A stretch of 64,000 bases of DNA from the NCBI RefSeq assembly GCF_003590855.1, contig NZ_QYUP01000127.1, positions 1 to 64,000 of the forward strand, read 5' to 3'. The notes under the pieces are model-generated. The model saw only the letters and a program-made list of their open reading frames with translations. It was not told the DNA's origin and searched no databases. The first letter of the stretch is position 1, and each line of letters begins with the position of its first letter. The translations under genes were made by a program, and so were the position numbers. Origin of the DNA: Massilia cavernae. GTDB taxonomy: Bacteria; Pseudomonadota; Gammaproteobacteria; Burkholderiales; Burkholderiaceae_D. Positions 1 through 10,712 of the stretch are shown in pieces.

Positions 1-1098
1 CCGCAGCGCGGGTAGCAAGGACACCGGCGGCAGGTCGGCCGCCACCAGCTGGCCCAGAAGCTCAAGCAGCACGTAGTGCGCGCCGAAGCCCACCAGCACC
101 CCGGCCAGGCTGCCGGCCAGTCCCACCAGCGTGAATTCGACCAGGTACAGCACCGTCACCTGGTTTTGCGTCAGCCCGAGGCAGCGCAGCATGGCGCAGG
201 CGTCGAGGTGGCGCAGCATGAAGCGGCGCGCGGCCATCGCCACCGCCACCGCGGCCAGCATCGCCGTCAGCAGGCCGACCAGCGACAGGAAGCGGTCGGC
301 GCGGTCGAGCGTCGACTGCATTTCGGGCCGGCCGTTCTGCAGCGATTCGATACGCACGCCCTTGACTTTTTCGCTGGCGATGTGGGCCTTCAGCCAGGTT
401 TCGTAGGCTGCCACGTCCGCCATGTCGTTGTTCGATCGCGCCGCTACCTGCAGGCGCCAGGTCACGCGCGAGCCGGTGTCCACCAGCTTGGTGGCCGCCA
501 AGTCGTCCATCGCCAGCATCACGCGCGGGGCGAAATTGACGAAGGAAGCGCCGCGGTCCGGTTCGGATGCGATCGCCTGCGCGATCCGGAAATCCTTGTC
601 GCCCAGCGTGAGGGTGCCGCCCACCTTGGCGCCCAGCATGGTCAGGATCGCCGGGTCGACCCACACCGTGCCGCGTTCCGGAATGCGGTCGGTGGCAATG
701 CCGCGCGCTTCGGCGGCCTGCTCCGGGTCGGTGTTGAGCCTGACCTTGCCGCGCAGCGGATAACCTTTGGTGACCGCCTTGATGGCCGACAGCTGCGCCT
801 TCGACTGCTCGCCCTCGCCAGCCTGCGCCATGCTGGGGAAGTTCACGGTATCGGCCAACACCAGCCCACGCCGTTCGGCTTCGGCCCGCCATTCCGGCTT
901 GACCGGCTGGTCGGACGCGATCAGCAGGTCGGCGCCCAGCAGCTGGTGGGCGTCGCGGTTGAGGCCCGTGCGCATGCGGTCGATGAAGAAGCCGACCGCC
1001 GACAGCGCCGATACGGCGACGATCAGGGCAATCAGCAGGAATCGCAGTTCGCCCGCGCGCCAGTCGCGCGCGGTCATGCGCAGGGATTGAATCAGCAT
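1..1098 (-). CDS. FtsX-like ABC transporter permease (N-terminal part, cut by window edge)
   Basis: The frame is open from an ATG at 1098 leftwards for 366 codons and leaves the window without a stop, so only the N-terminal part is seen. A hydrophobic segment at residues 20-39 is followed by a long periplasmic region. A second membrane segment near residues 277-296 is followed by a short cytoplasmic loop (LRHLDACAMLRCLGLT) of the kind seen in FtsX/MacB permeases just before the next helix. The architecture fits the YbbP-type permease of about 800 residues, which partners a small ATPase; that ATPase is not in view. It starts 7 nt after the stop of the deaminase gene, so the two are probably co-transcribed. 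The substrate cannot be told from sequence. Confidence 0.85.
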   Translation of the reverse strand, partial: MLIQSLRMTARDWRAGELRFLLIALIVAVSALSAVGFFIDRMRTGLNRDAHQLLGADLLIASDQPVKPEWRAEAERRGLVLADTVNFPSMAQAGEGEQSKAQLSAIKAVTKGYPLRGKVRLNTDPEQAAEARGIATDRIPERGTVWVDPAILTMLGAKVGGTLTLGDKDFRIAQAIASEPDRGASFVNFAPRVMLAMDDLAATKLVDTGSRVTWRLQVAARSNNDMADVAAYETWLKAHIASEKVKGVRIESLQNGRPEMQSTLDRADRFLSLVGLLTAMLAAVAVAMAARRFMLRHLDACAMLRCLGLTQNQVTVLYLVEFTLVGLAGSLAGVLVGFGAHYVLLELLGQLVAADLPPVSLLPALR

Positions 1099-1105
1099 GT
1101 GGTTC

Positions 1106-2741
<1,636 letters not shown>

Positions 2742-4664
2742 ATGACCATTTTTGACAACTACGCAGCTCGCTACGAACGTACCCGCGAGGAGGAATATTC
2801 CCTCACCGAGTACTTGGCTCTGTGCAAAAAAGATCCAATGACCTATGCCAGCGCCCCGGAGCGAATGCTAGCCGCCATCGGCGAGCCTATCCTGGTCGAC
2901 ACGCGTAACGACACCCGCCTGTCGCGCATCTTCGCCAACAAGGTCATCAAGCTCTACCCTGCCTTCAAGGACTTCTACGGCATGGAAGAAGTGATCGAGC
3001 AAGTGGTGTCCTACTTCCGCCACGCGGCGCAAGGGCTGGAAGAGCGCAAGCAGATCCTCTACCTGCTCGGCCCCGTCGGCGGCGGCAAGTCGTCGATCGC
3101 CGAAAAACTCAAGCAGCTGATGGAACAGGTGCCGTTCTACTGCCTGAAAGGTTCGCCGGTGAACGAATCGCCGCTCGGCCTGTTCAACGAGGAAGAGGAC
3201 GGCGTCATCCTCGAAGAAGACTACGGCATCCCGCGCCGCTACCTGCGCACCATCCCGAGCCCGTGGGCGGTCAAGCGCCTGCACGAGTTCAACGGCGACA
3301 TCAACAAGTTCCGCGTGGTCAAGCGCTACCCCTCGGTGCTCAGGCAGGTCGCCATCTCGAAAACCGAGCCGGGCGACGAGAACAACCAGGACATTTCCTC
3401 GCTGGTCGGCAAGGTCGACATCCGCAAGCTCGAAGACTACGCCCAGGACGATCCGGACGCCTACAGCTATTCGGGCGGCTTGTGCCTCGGCAACCAGGGC
3501 CTGATGGAATTCGTCGAGATGTTCAAGGCGCCGATCAAGGTGCTGCACCCGCTGCTGACGGCCACCCAGGAAAGCAACTACAAGGGCACCGAGGGCTTCG
3601 GCGCGATCCCGTTCGAGGGCATCGTGCTGGCCCACTCGAACGAATCGGAATGGAAGACCTTCCGCAACAACCGCAACAACGAGGCTTTCCTCGACCGTAT
3701 CTACATCGTCAAGGTGCCCTACTGCCTGCGGGTGTCGGACGAGATCCACATCTACGAGAAACTGATCCGCAATTCCTCGCTCGACAAGGCGCCGTGCGCG
3801 CCCGGAACGATGAAGATGATGGCGCAGTTCGCGATCCTGTCGCGCCTGAAGGACCCGGAAAACTCGAGCATCTTCTCCAAGATGCTGGTCTACGACGGCG
3901 AAAACCTGAAGGACACCGACCCGAAAGCCAAGTCGATCCACGAATACGTCGATTACGCCGGCGTGGACGAAGGCATGAACGGCTTGTCGACCCGCTTCGC
4001 CTTCAAGATCCTGTCCAAGGTCTTTAACTTCGACAACACCGAGGTGGCGGCCAATCCGGTGCACCTGCTGTACGTGCTCGAGCAGCAGATCGAGCGCGAG
4101 CAGTTCGCGCCGGAAACCGAACAGCGCTACTTCTCGTATATCAAGGAGCACCTGGCGCAGCGTTATGTCGACTTCATCGGCAAGGAGATCCAGACCGCCT
4201 ACCTCGAAAGCTATTCGGAGTACGGCCAGAACATCTTCGACCGCTACGTCACGTTTGCCGATTTCTGGATCCAAGACCAGGAATTCCGCGATCCGGACAC
4301 CGGCGAGAGCTTCGACCGCGAAGCCCTGAACGCCGAACTGGAAAAGATCGAGAAGCCGGCCGGCATCTCCAACCCGAAGGATTTCCGCAACGAGATCGTC
4401 AACTTCGGCCTGCGCGCGCGCGCAACCAACGGCGGGAAGAACCCGGCGTGGACCAGCTACGAGAAGTTCCGTACCGTGATCGAGAAGAAAATGTTCTCGA
4501 ACACAGAGGAGCTGCTGCCAGTGATCTCGTTCAATGCGAAGGCCAGTGCGGAAGACGCCAACAAGCACGCCGACTTCGTCGCGCGCATGGTGGAGAAGGG
4601 CTATACTGCCAAGCAGGTGCGCCTGCTGTGCGAATGGTACCTGCGCGTGCGCAAATCGTCGTAA
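2742..4664 (+). CDS. prkA: PrkA serine protein kinase (AAA+ domain)
   Basis: The 640-residue product is colinear with E. coli PrkA (YeaG). An N-terminal AAA+ domain has Walker A GPVGGGKSS at residues 110-118, and the C-terminal PrkA domain ends in the conserved LLCEWYLRVRKSS. PrkA is a cytoplasmic kinase/ATPase linked to stationary phase, nitrogen starvation and, in Bacillus, sporulation. The frame stays open upstream to a GTG at 2709, but the ATG at 2742 is preferred. It has AAAGGA 7 nt upstream, and the protein then begins MTIFDNY, matching the family start. It is the first gene of the classic prkA-yeaH-spoVR trio. Confidence 0.97.
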   Translation: MTIFDNYAARYERTREEEYSLTEYLALCKKDPMTYASAPERMLAAIGEPILVDTRNDTRLSRIFANKVIKLYPAFKDFYGMEEVIEQVVSYFRHAAQGLEERKQILYLLGPVGGGKSSIAEKLKQLMEQVPFYCLKGSPVNESPLGLFNEEEDGVILEEDYGIPRRYLRTIPSPWAVKRLHEFNGDINKFRVVKRYPSVLRQVAISKTEPGDENNQDISSLVGKVDIRKLEDYAQDDPDAYSYSGGLCLGNQGLMEFVEMFKAPIKVLHPLLTATQESNYKGTEGFGAIPFEGIVLAHSNESEWKTFRNNRNNEAFLDRIYIVKVPYCLRVSDEIHIYEKLIRNSSLDKAPCAPGTMKMMAQFAILSRLKDPENSSIFSKMLVYDGENLKDTDPKAKSIHEYVDYAGVDEGMNGLSTRFAFKILSKVFNFDNTEVAANPVHLLYVLEQQIEREQFAPETEQRYFSYIKEHLAQRYVDFIGKEIQTAYLESYSEYGQNIFDRYVTFADFWIQDQEFRDPDTGESFDREALNAELEKIEKPAGISNPKDFRNEIVNFGLRARATNGGKNPAWTSYEKFRTVIEKKMFSNTEELLPVISFNAKASAEDANKHADFVARMVEKGYTAKQVRLLCEWYLRVRKSS

Positions 4665-4715
4665 CGCGGCATGCGGGGGCCGGCGCCATGCGCCGCCCCG
4701 CCCCGCTTTTGAAGC

Positions 4716-4721
4716 AGGAGG
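4716..4721 (+). promoter_or_regulatory. Strong ribosome-binding site deciding a TTG start (yeaH)
   Basis: AGGAGG sits 6 nt before TTG at 4728. An ATG at 4723 is only 1 nt from this site and runs into a stop after two codons, so TTG is the usable start. Confidence 0.7.
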
Positions 4722-4727
4722 CATGCT

Positions 4728-5996
4728 TTGACTCACCTCATCGACCGACGCTTGCAAGGTAAAAACAAGTCAGCGATCAACCGGGAGCGCTTCCTACGGC
4801 GTTACAAGAGCCAGATCAAGGATGCCGTCGGGCGCGCAATCAAAGGCCGCTCGATTACCGACATTGAAAACGGCGAGAAGGTCTCCATCCCCGTCAAGGA
4901 CGTTGGCGAGCCGCATTTCGGCCACGCCCACGGCGGCGTGTGGGAGACCGTCAACCCCGGCAATACCGAGTACCAGAAAGGCGACCAGTTCAACCGGCCG
5001 CGCAGCGGAGGCGGCGCCGGCCGCGGCCGCGCCGGCAACAGCGAGGAGACCACCCAGGACGACTTCATGTTCGAACTCACCCGCGAAGAGTTCATGAACT
5101 ATTTCTTCGAGGACCTTGAGCTGCCGAACATGGTCAAGACGCAGCTGACCAAGACCCCGGAGTTCAGGAACCAGCGCGCGGGCTACAACATCTCGGGCAC
5201 GCCGTCCAACATCCACGTGCTGCGCTCGCTGCGCGGGGCACTGGGGCGGCGCATCGCCGTCGGCGGCAGCTCGCGCAAGGAAATGGCGCGGCTCGAGTTC
5301 GAGGTCGAGCGCCTGCTCGACCAGGGCGTGTCCGAAACCGACCCGCGGGTGCTCGAGCTGAAGCAGGAGATCCACCGCCTGAACTTGCGCCTGCTGGCGA
5401 TCCCCTTCATCGACCCGTTCGACCTGCGCTACAGCAACCGCATCAAGGTGCCCAAGCCGAGCACCCAGGCCGTGATGTTCTGCATCATGGACGTGTCGGG
5501 CTCCATGGACGAAGGCCGCAAGGATACCGCCAAGCGCTTCTTCATCCTGCTCTACCTGTTCCTCAAGCGCGCCTACGACAAGATCGACGTGGTGTTCATC
5601 CGCCACCATACCGCCGCGGCCGAGGTCGACGAGAACGAGTTCTTCCATTCGCGCGAGTCGGGCGGCACGGTGGTGTCGTCGGCGCTGCACCTGCTGCAGA
5701 AGATCATCGGCGAGCGCTACTCCAACGGCGACTGGAACAGCTACGTGGCGCAGGCGTCGGACGGCGACAACTGGGACAACGATTCGGTGCTGTGTAAGCA
5801 GCTGTTAAATAACACCATCATGCCGGAAGTTCAGTACTACACTTATGTGGAGATCACCGATGGCCCGCAGCAAAACCTGTGGGAGCAATATACCGAAGTC
5901 GCGGACCACCACCGCAACTTCGCGATGCAGAAGATCGTCACGCCGGCCGACATCTATCCGGTGTTCCGCGAACTGTTCAAGAAGCAGGTGAAATAG
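4728..5996 (+). CDS. yeaH: YeaH/YhbH family protein (VWA domain)
   Basis: The 422-residue product aligns end to end with the DUF444/YeaH family, partner of PrkA. It has a basic N-terminus (THLIDRRLQGKNKS), a Gly/Arg-rich low-complexity stretch at residues 92-103 and a von Willebrand A-like domain. The metal-site motif is DVSGS at residues 255-259. The start is TTG with a perfect AGGAGG six bases upstream, and from that codon the protein matches the family N-terminus. It lies 63 nt downstream of prkA and one base before the spoVR start. The exact biochemical role of the family is unresolved; it works with PrkA in starvation responses. Confidence 0.95.
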   Translation: MTHLIDRRLQGKNKSAINRERFLRRYKSQIKDAVGRAIKGRSITDIENGEKVSIPVKDVGEPHFGHAHGGVWETVNPGNTEYQKGDQFNRPRSGGGAGRGRAGNSEETTQDDFMFELTREEFMNYFFEDLELPNMVKTQLTKTPEFRNQRAGYNISGTPSNIHVLRSLRGALGRRIAVGGSSRKEMARLEFEVERLLDQGVSETDPRVLELKQEIHRLNLRLLAIPFIDPFDLRYSNRIKVPKPSTQAVMFCIMDVSGSMDEGRKDTAKRFFILLYLFLKRAYDKIDVVFIRHHTAAAEVDENEFFHSRESGGTVVSSALHLLQKIIGERYSNGDWNSYVAQASDGDNWDNDSVLCKQLLNNTIMPEVQYYTYVEITDGPQQNLWEQYTEVADHHRNFAMQKIVTPADIYPVFRELFKKQVK

Positions 5997-5997
5997 C

Positions 5998-7539
5998 ATG
6001 AACGCCGCAATGCCACGAGAACCGAAACACCCGCGCGCGCTGCCCGAGCAGTCGGAGTGGACCTTCGACCTGATCGAACACGCGCACGAGGAAATCCGCC
6101 GGGTCGCCAGCAAGTTCGGGCTCGACACCTATCCCAACCAGCTCGAGATCATCACCGCCGAGCAGATGATGGACGCCTACACCTCGGTCGGCATGCCCGT
6201 GTCGTACAACCACTGGTCGTTCGGCAAGCATTTCCTGACCACGGAAAAAAGCTACAAGCGCGGCCAGATGGGCCTGGCATATGAAATCGTCATCAACTCG
6301 AATCCCTGCATCGCCTACCTGATGGAGGAAAACAGCCTGACCATGCAGGCGCTGGTGATCGCCCACGCCGCCTACGGCCACAACTCCTTCTTCAAGGGCA
6401 ACTACCTGTTCCGCACCTGGACCGACGCCGACGCCATCGTCGACTACATGGTGTTTGCCAAGAACTACATCGCCGAGTGCGAGCGGCGCCACGGCATCGA
6501 CGCGGTCGAGCTGCTGCTCGATTCCTGCCATGCCCTGCAGAATTACGGGGTCGACCGCTACAAGCGCCCGGCCAAGCTGTCGATGGCGCAGGAAAACGCG
6601 CGCCAGAAGGAACGCGAAGAATACGCCCAGTCCCAGGTCAACGCCCTGTGGCGCACGGTGCCGCGGCGCGACGAGGAAGTCGCCAACGAGGCGATTCCGC
6701 GCTTCCCGCCCGAGCCCGAGGAAAACCTGCTGTACTTCATCGAGAAATATGCGCCGCTGCTGGAACCCTGGCAGCGCGAGCTGGTGCGCATCACGCGCAA
6801 GATCTCGCAGTACTTCTACCCGCAGCGCCAGACCCAGGTGATGAACGAGGGCTGGGCCACCTTCTGGCACTACACGATTTTGCAGGAACTATATAAAGAG
6901 GGGGTGGTCGGCGAAGGCTTCATGCTGGAATTCCTGCAGAGCCATACCAACGTCGTCTACCAGCCGCCCGCCACCAGCCCGCACTACAGCGGCATCAACC
7001 CGTATGCGCTGGGCTTCGCCATGATGAGCGACATACGGCGCATCTGCGAAGACCCGACGCCCGAGGACCGCGAATGGTTCCCGGATATCGCCGGCAGCGA
7101 CTGGCAAAAGACGCTCGACTTCGCGATGCGCAATTTCAAGGACGAGAGCTTCATCGCCCAGTACCTGTCGCCCAAGCTGATCCGCGACTTCCACTTCTTC
7201 GCCGTGCTCGACGACGACAAGCACGAGAAGCTGACGGTGTCGGCCATCCACGACGAGAGCGGCTACCGCTACGTGCGGCGCCAGCTGGCCGAACAGTACA
7301 ACCTCGGCAACCGCGAGCCGAACATCCAGGTATGGCAGGTTAATACACGGGACGACCGTGCGCTGACCCTGCGCCATACCCAGTTCCAGCGCCGCCCGCT
7401 GAACCAGCAGGCCCAGGAAGTGCTGCGCCACGTGGCCCGCCTGTGGGGTTTCGACGTCCGGCTCGAGACGGTCGACCCCACCGGACATGTGGTCAGTTCG
7501 CTGGAAGTCAAGCGCGAGAAACGCCAGCGCGAGTATTGA
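5998..7539 (+). CDS. spoVR: SpoVR family protein
   Basis: The 513-residue product is a full-length SpoVR/YcgB protein: SVGMPVSYNHWSFGKHF near residues 62-78, HAAYGHNSFF near 122-131, and NEGWATFWH near 282-290. These conserved His/Glu stretches resemble a metal-binding site. Bacillus SpoVR is needed for spore cortex formation. In non-sporulating proteobacteria the gene is joined to prkA and yeaH, and its biochemical function is unknown. The ATG lies immediately after the yeaH stop, implying translational coupling. Confidence 0.95.
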   Translation: MNAAMPREPKHPRALPEQSEWTFDLIEHAHEEIRRVASKFGLDTYPNQLEIITAEQMMDAYTSVGMPVSYNHWSFGKHFLTTEKSYKRGQMGLAYEIVINSNPCIAYLMEENSLTMQALVIAHAAYGHNSFFKGNYLFRTWTDADAIVDYMVFAKNYIAECERRHGIDAVELLLDSCHALQNYGVDRYKRPAKLSMAQENARQKEREEYAQSQVNALWRTVPRRDEEVANEAIPRFPPEPEENLLYFIEKYAPLLEPWQRELVRITRKISQYFYPQRQTQVMNEGWATFWHYTILQELYKEGVVGEGFMLEFLQSHTNVVYQPPATSPHYSGINPYALGFAMMSDIRRICEDPTPEDREWFPDIAGSDWQKTLDFAMRNFKDESFIAQYLSPKLIRDFHFFAVLDDDKHEKLTVSAIHDESGYRYVRRQLAEQYNLGNREPNIQVWQVNTRDDRALTLRHTQFQRRPLNQQAQEVLRHVARLWGFDVRLETVDPTGHVVSSLEVKREKRQREY

Positions 7540-7560
7540 CACTCCATAGTGAGTAGTGGT

Positions 7561-7597
7561 CCGGGTATGCCGTTTACTCATACCCGGCACCCCTTTT
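7561..7597 (+). terminator. Candidate terminator after spoVR
   Basis: A 9-bp perfect stem, CCGGGTATG (7561-7569) pairing with CATACCCGG (7579-7587), has a 9-nt loop and is followed by CACCCCTTTT. It lies 21 nt after the spoVR stop. Confidence 0.55.
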
Positions 7598-8004
7598 CCC
7601 ACCCCGCCGCCCCTCCCTTTCGCCATTTCAAACGAACGCCCCCGTTCGCCGGATTTGGCTATATTTACGGACGCGAATAAACCCGTCAGAACAATATTTG
7701 CATATTTTAAATTGACACGAATCAATATTTTTCACAACCGCATCGAATGCAAATTTTCCACGCCAGAAACATCCGACGGCCATTCCATAGCGAGGCAAGC
7801 CAGCGATTCGTTATAATTTATAAGCTTCCCGCCAGCGGCCCCCGCCGTACAGCCCAAATCTCCTCGTTTTGGGGGTGCAAAAACATATGTGAAAAAAAGA
7901 ATTCGTAGGTATAATTCTTTGATGTCCCGGATGCGGCTCAAGCTTTTGTCGTGTTTTGTGGGTTTGGTAGCAACAAAAAAGAGTTGGTATTGGAGAAAGC
8001 AGGC
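7598..8004. other. Intergenic region upstream of tonB
   Basis: About 400 bp of AT-rich DNA lie between the spoVR terminator and tonB. It holds a TATAAT at 7910-7915 that may be the tonB -10 box, although no good -35 lies 16-18 bp upstream. I looked for a Fur box (GATAATGATAATCATTATC-like) and saw none that I would call. Confidence 0.4.
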
Positions 8005-8664
8005 ATGAATTTTTCGCATGAAAAGGACCCCGGTAAGAATGTCACTGGCATCGCGGTCGTTGTCCTCCTCCACGCATTGGTGGCTTGGGGCATCGTCAGC
8101 GGTCTGGGGACCCGGATGGTCACTAAGATGGCCGAAGCCGTGGAGACAAAAATTATTGAAGAGGTAGCGCCTCCGCCACCACCGGAAGCGCCGCCGCCGC
8201 CACCACCGCCGGAAATGAAGGCCCCGCCGCCTCCATTCATCCCGCCGGTCGAAGTGAACGTGCAGCAGCCTCCGCCGGTACAGAACACGATCTCGCAAGC
8301 GACGAACGTGAAGCCGGCGACCAACGAGCTTGCCCCACCGGCGCCGCCAGCACCAGCCGCGCCTGTAGCCAAAACCGCCGGACCAGCTCGCATCGCAGCG
8401 GTTGCCGATTTCAGCACTTGCGCAAAACCAGAGTGGCCTAAAGCCTCCCTGCGCAACGAAGAAACCGGCACCGTTACCCTGCAGTTCCTGATCGGCGTCG
8501 ATGGTCGTGTGGCAGATTCCAAGATCGTCAAGTCGAGCGGCTTCCGCGATCTGGACAGGGCGGCTGTAACCGGCATTTCCAAATGCAAGTTTAAGCCAGG
8601 TATGAATGACGGCAAACCGGAACAAGCTTGGATGACAATGCAATACGTCTGGACGCTGGAATAA
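8005..8664 (+). CDS. tonB: TonB-family energy transducer
   Basis: The 219-residue product has a short cytoplasmic N-terminus, one membrane anchor (residues ~12-31, GIAVVVLLHALVAWGIVSGL), a long proline-rich periplasmic spacer (PPPPPEAPPPPPPP near residues 53-66) and a C-terminal TonB domain. It couples the inner-membrane proton-motive force to outer-membrane TonB-dependent receptors. The frame is open upstream to a GTG at 7951. I choose the ATG at 8005 because GGAG lies 9 nt upstream and the protein then starts MNFSHEKDPGKN, typical for this group. Two cysteines in the C-terminal domain could form a disulfide. exbB and two exbD genes follow. Confidence 0.93.
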   Translation: MNFSHEKDPGKNVTGIAVVVLLHALVAWGIVSGLGTRMVTKMAEAVETKIIEEVAPPPPPEAPPPPPPPEMKAPPPPFIPPVEVNVQQPPPVQNTISQATNVKPATNELAPPAPPAPAAPVAKTAGPARIAAVADFSTCAKPEWPKASLRNEETGTVTLQFLIGVDGRVADSKIVKSSGFRDLDRAAVTGISKCKFKPGMNDGKPEQAWMTMQYVWTLE

Positions 8665-8746
8665 AAACCGAGACCTCGGTCTCAACACTGTGATTTTCGT
8701 TGTCGTTACGTTCAGCGAACTGATTATTTTAAATTTTGGAGGAAGC

Positions 8747-9673
8747 ATGTTTAAGAATACCCGTTTGTCCGCTCTGCTCGCGGCTGTCCTGTTCTCGATC
8801 ACAGCAGCCGGCGCGCTGGTATCCGCACCAGCGTTCGCGGACGCGCCTGCAGCACCAGCAACTGAAGCGGCAGCTCCAGCGGCTGAAGCTCCTGCAGCCG
8901 ATGCAGCAGCTCCTGCAGCCGACGCAGCAGCTCCAGCAGCAGCTGAAGTCACTCCTGGCGAAAAAGAAGAAGTCAAGAACCCATACGGCATCGAAGCCCT
9001 GTGGGAAGAAGGCGACTTCGTTTCGAAAGGCACCCTGATCATCCTGTCGCTGATGTCGATGGGTTCGTGGTACATCCTGATCACCAAGCTGATCGACCAG
9101 GCCAAGATCATGAAGCAGTCGAAAGAAACCCAGGCCAAGTTCTGGAAAGCTTCGTCGATCGCCGCTGGTTCGGCCCAGCTGAAAGAAGGCAGCCCGTTCC
9201 GCTTCATCGCTGAAACCGGCACCAAGGCAACCGCACACCACGACGGCGCCCTGCTCGAGCAGATCGACCTGTCGACCTGGGTGACGATGTCGATCCAGCG
9301 CGCTGTTGAGAAAGTTCAGTCGCGCCTGCAAGACGGCCTGTCGTTCCTGGCAACCGTTGGTTCGACCGCACCGTTCATCGGTCTGTTCGGTACCGTTTGG
9401 GGCATCTACAACGCACTGACCGCCATCGGCATGTCCGGTAACGCGTCGATCGACAAGGTTGCAGGTCCAGTTGGTGAAGCACTGATCATGACCGCCTTCG
9501 GTCTGTTCGTTGCAGTTCCAGCGGTTCTGGGCTACAACTGGCTGGTTCGCCGCAACAAGTCGGCAATGGAAGATGTTCGTTCCTTCAGCGCAGACGTGCA
9601 CTCGGTACTGATCTCGGGCGCAATGTCCACCAGCGAAGCAGGTCGTGCTGCTGGTGCTAAAAAGATTGGGTAA
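8747..9673 (+). CDS. exbB: ExbB proton-channel protein with Ala/Pro-rich periplasmic extension
   Basis: The 308-residue product belongs to the MotA/TolQ/ExbB family. It begins with a signal peptide-like segment (residues 1-31) and an Ala/Pro-rich low-complexity extension with PAADAAA repeats (about residues 32-68). The three-helix channel core follows, with the conserved stretch TVGSTAPFIGLFGTVWGIYN and a last helix ending near LGYNWLVRR. ExbB pentamers with ExbD dimers form the proton channel powering TonB. An open frame exists upstream from 8690, but the ATG at 8747 is preceded by GGAGGA, which settles the start. exbD follows after 3 nt. Confidence 0.93.
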   Translation: MFKNTRLSALLAAVLFSITAAGALVSAPAFADAPAAPATEAAAPAAEAPAADAAAPAADAAAPAAAEVTPGEKEEVKNPYGIEALWEEGDFVSKGTLIILSLMSMGSWYILITKLIDQAKIMKQSKETQAKFWKASSIAAGSAQLKEGSPFRFIAETGTKATAHHDGALLEQIDLSTWVTMSIQRAVEKVQSRLQDGLSFLATVGSTAPFIGLFGTVWGIYNALTAIGMSGNASIDKVAGPVGEALIMTAFGLFVAVPAVLGYNWLVRRNKSAMEDVRSFSADVHSVLISGAMSTSEAGRAAGAKKIG

Positions 9674-9676
9674 ATC

Positions 9677-10114
9677 ATGTCAATGAGCGTCGGCTCCGAT
9701 ACCGGAGAAGAAGATGCAGTGATGTCAGAGATCAACACGACGCCGCTCGTCGACATTATGTTGGTTCTGCTCATCATCTTCCTGATTACGAGCCCGGTGG
9801 TACTGAAGCTGCAGAAGGTTGAGCTGCCGAAGGAAACCAACCAGGCACTGAAAAGTAAACCTACTAACGTCAACATCGTTGTTAACAAAGATGGCGACAT
9901 GTATTTCAACCAGAAGCGCCTGGCTGACACCACGGAGCTGTTCGAATTCCTGAAGCAGGAATCGGTCAAGCTTCCTCAGCCGGAAGTACACATTCGTGGC
10001 GACCAGGATACCCGCTACGAATTTGTCGGCAAGGTGATCTACACGGCACAGCGTGCTGGGATTCAGAAGGTTGGGTTCATTACCGAACCACCAGATAAAA
10101 CTGGCGGCCGTTAA
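9677..10114 (+). CDS. exbD: ExbD/TolR family protein, first copy
   Basis: The 145-residue product has the standard ExbD layout. A short cytoplasmic tail leads to one membrane helix (residues ~22-42) carrying the essential proton-binding aspartate (D26 in TTPLVDIMLVL), and then a periplasmic domain. It begins 3 nt after exbB, so it is translationally coupled to it and is the likely primary partner of this ExbB. Confidence 0.93.
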   Translation: MSMSVGSDTGEEDAVMSEINTTPLVDIMLVLLIIFLITSPVVLKLQKVELPKETNQALKSKPTNVNIVVNKDGDMYFNQKRLADTTELFEFLKQESVKLPQPEVHIRGDQDTRYEFVGKVIYTAQRAGIQKVGFITEPPDKTGGR

Positions 10115-10129
10115 TTCCCCTTCCTCCGC

Positions 10130-10157
10130 GCCGGACCTGCCTACAGGGCAGCCCGGC
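10130..10157 (+). other. Intercistronic hairpin between the two exbD genes
   Basis: GCCGG...CTGCC pairs with GGCAG...CCGGC around a TACAG loop, giving two 5-bp helices with a small internal loop. There is no T-tract, so it more probably affects mRNA stability or processing than termination. Confidence 0.35.
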
Positions 10158-10191
10158 ACGGTGAAGTCCCAACATTGATGAAGGAAACATT

Positions 10192-10620
10192 ATGAGTATG
10201 AGTGTCGGTTCTCCAAAAGCTGGTGGCGATCCGGAACCAATGATGGAAATGAACATGACCCCCTTGATCGACGTTATGTTGGTCTTGATTATCATGTTGA
10301 TCATCACGATTCCGAAGCAAAACCACTCGGTCAATCTGAACATGCCAGTTGGCACCCCACCGCCAAGCAACATCAAGCCGGTCGTCGTTACCATCGACGT
10401 CGACTTCGATGGCACTATCCTGTGGGATGGCCAGGTTGTTCCAGATCGTGCTACGCTGGAATCGAAGCTTGCTTCGGTCGCGGCGATGGCCGACCAGCCG
10501 GAAGTGCATCTGCGTCCTAATAAGTTGGTGGCATACAAGTCTGTCGCCGGTGTCATGGCCTCTGCCCAGCGTCTTGGTGTAACCAAGATCGGCATGGTCG
10601 GCAACGAGCAGTTCCAGTAA
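10192..10620 (+). CDS. exbD: ExbD/TolR family protein, second copy
   Basis: The 142-residue product also begins MSMSVGS like the upstream copy and has the membrane aspartate (D27 in MTPLIDVMLVL). The periplasmic part is clearly diverged (for example TPPPSNIKPVVVTIDVD), so this is an old paralogue and not a recent duplication. Paired exbD genes are known in Xanthomonas and several beta-proteobacteria, where the second copy can serve selected receptors. It is separated from copy one by 77 bp. Confidence 0.92.
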   Translation: MSMSVGSPKAGGDPEPMMEMNMTPLIDVMLVLIIMLIITIPKQNHSVNLNMPVGTPPPSNIKPVVVTIDVDFDGTILWDGQVVPDRATLESKLASVAAMADQPEVHLRPNKLVAYKSVAGVMASAQRLGVTKIGMVGNEQFQ

Positions 10621-10663
10621 GCCGCTATCGTTTGTTTGACGTACCACGCAGGGGTTCCTGTGA

Positions 10664-10696
10664 GAAACAGCAGGGATTCCCTGCTGTTTCGCTTTT
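10664..10696 (+). terminator. Intrinsic terminator after exbD2
   Basis: A perfect 12-bp stem (GAAACAGCAGGG pairing with CCCTGCTGTTTC) has a 3-nt ATT loop and is followed by GCTTTT. It lies 44 nt after the exbD2 stop and 17 nt before the next ATG, so it either ends the exb operon or attenuates read-through into the TPR gene. Confidence 0.65.
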
Positions 10697-10712
10697 GATT
10701 GAAAGAAAACCA

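Noticed and set aside
2868-4757. A 629-codon minus-strand frame opposite prkA
   Set aside because: Antisense shadow with low-complexity Val/Arg/His composition; prkA on the other strand matches its family end to end.
7598-8004. A Fur box upstream of tonB
   Set aside because: No sequence close to the GATAAT-type 19-bp palindrome was found.
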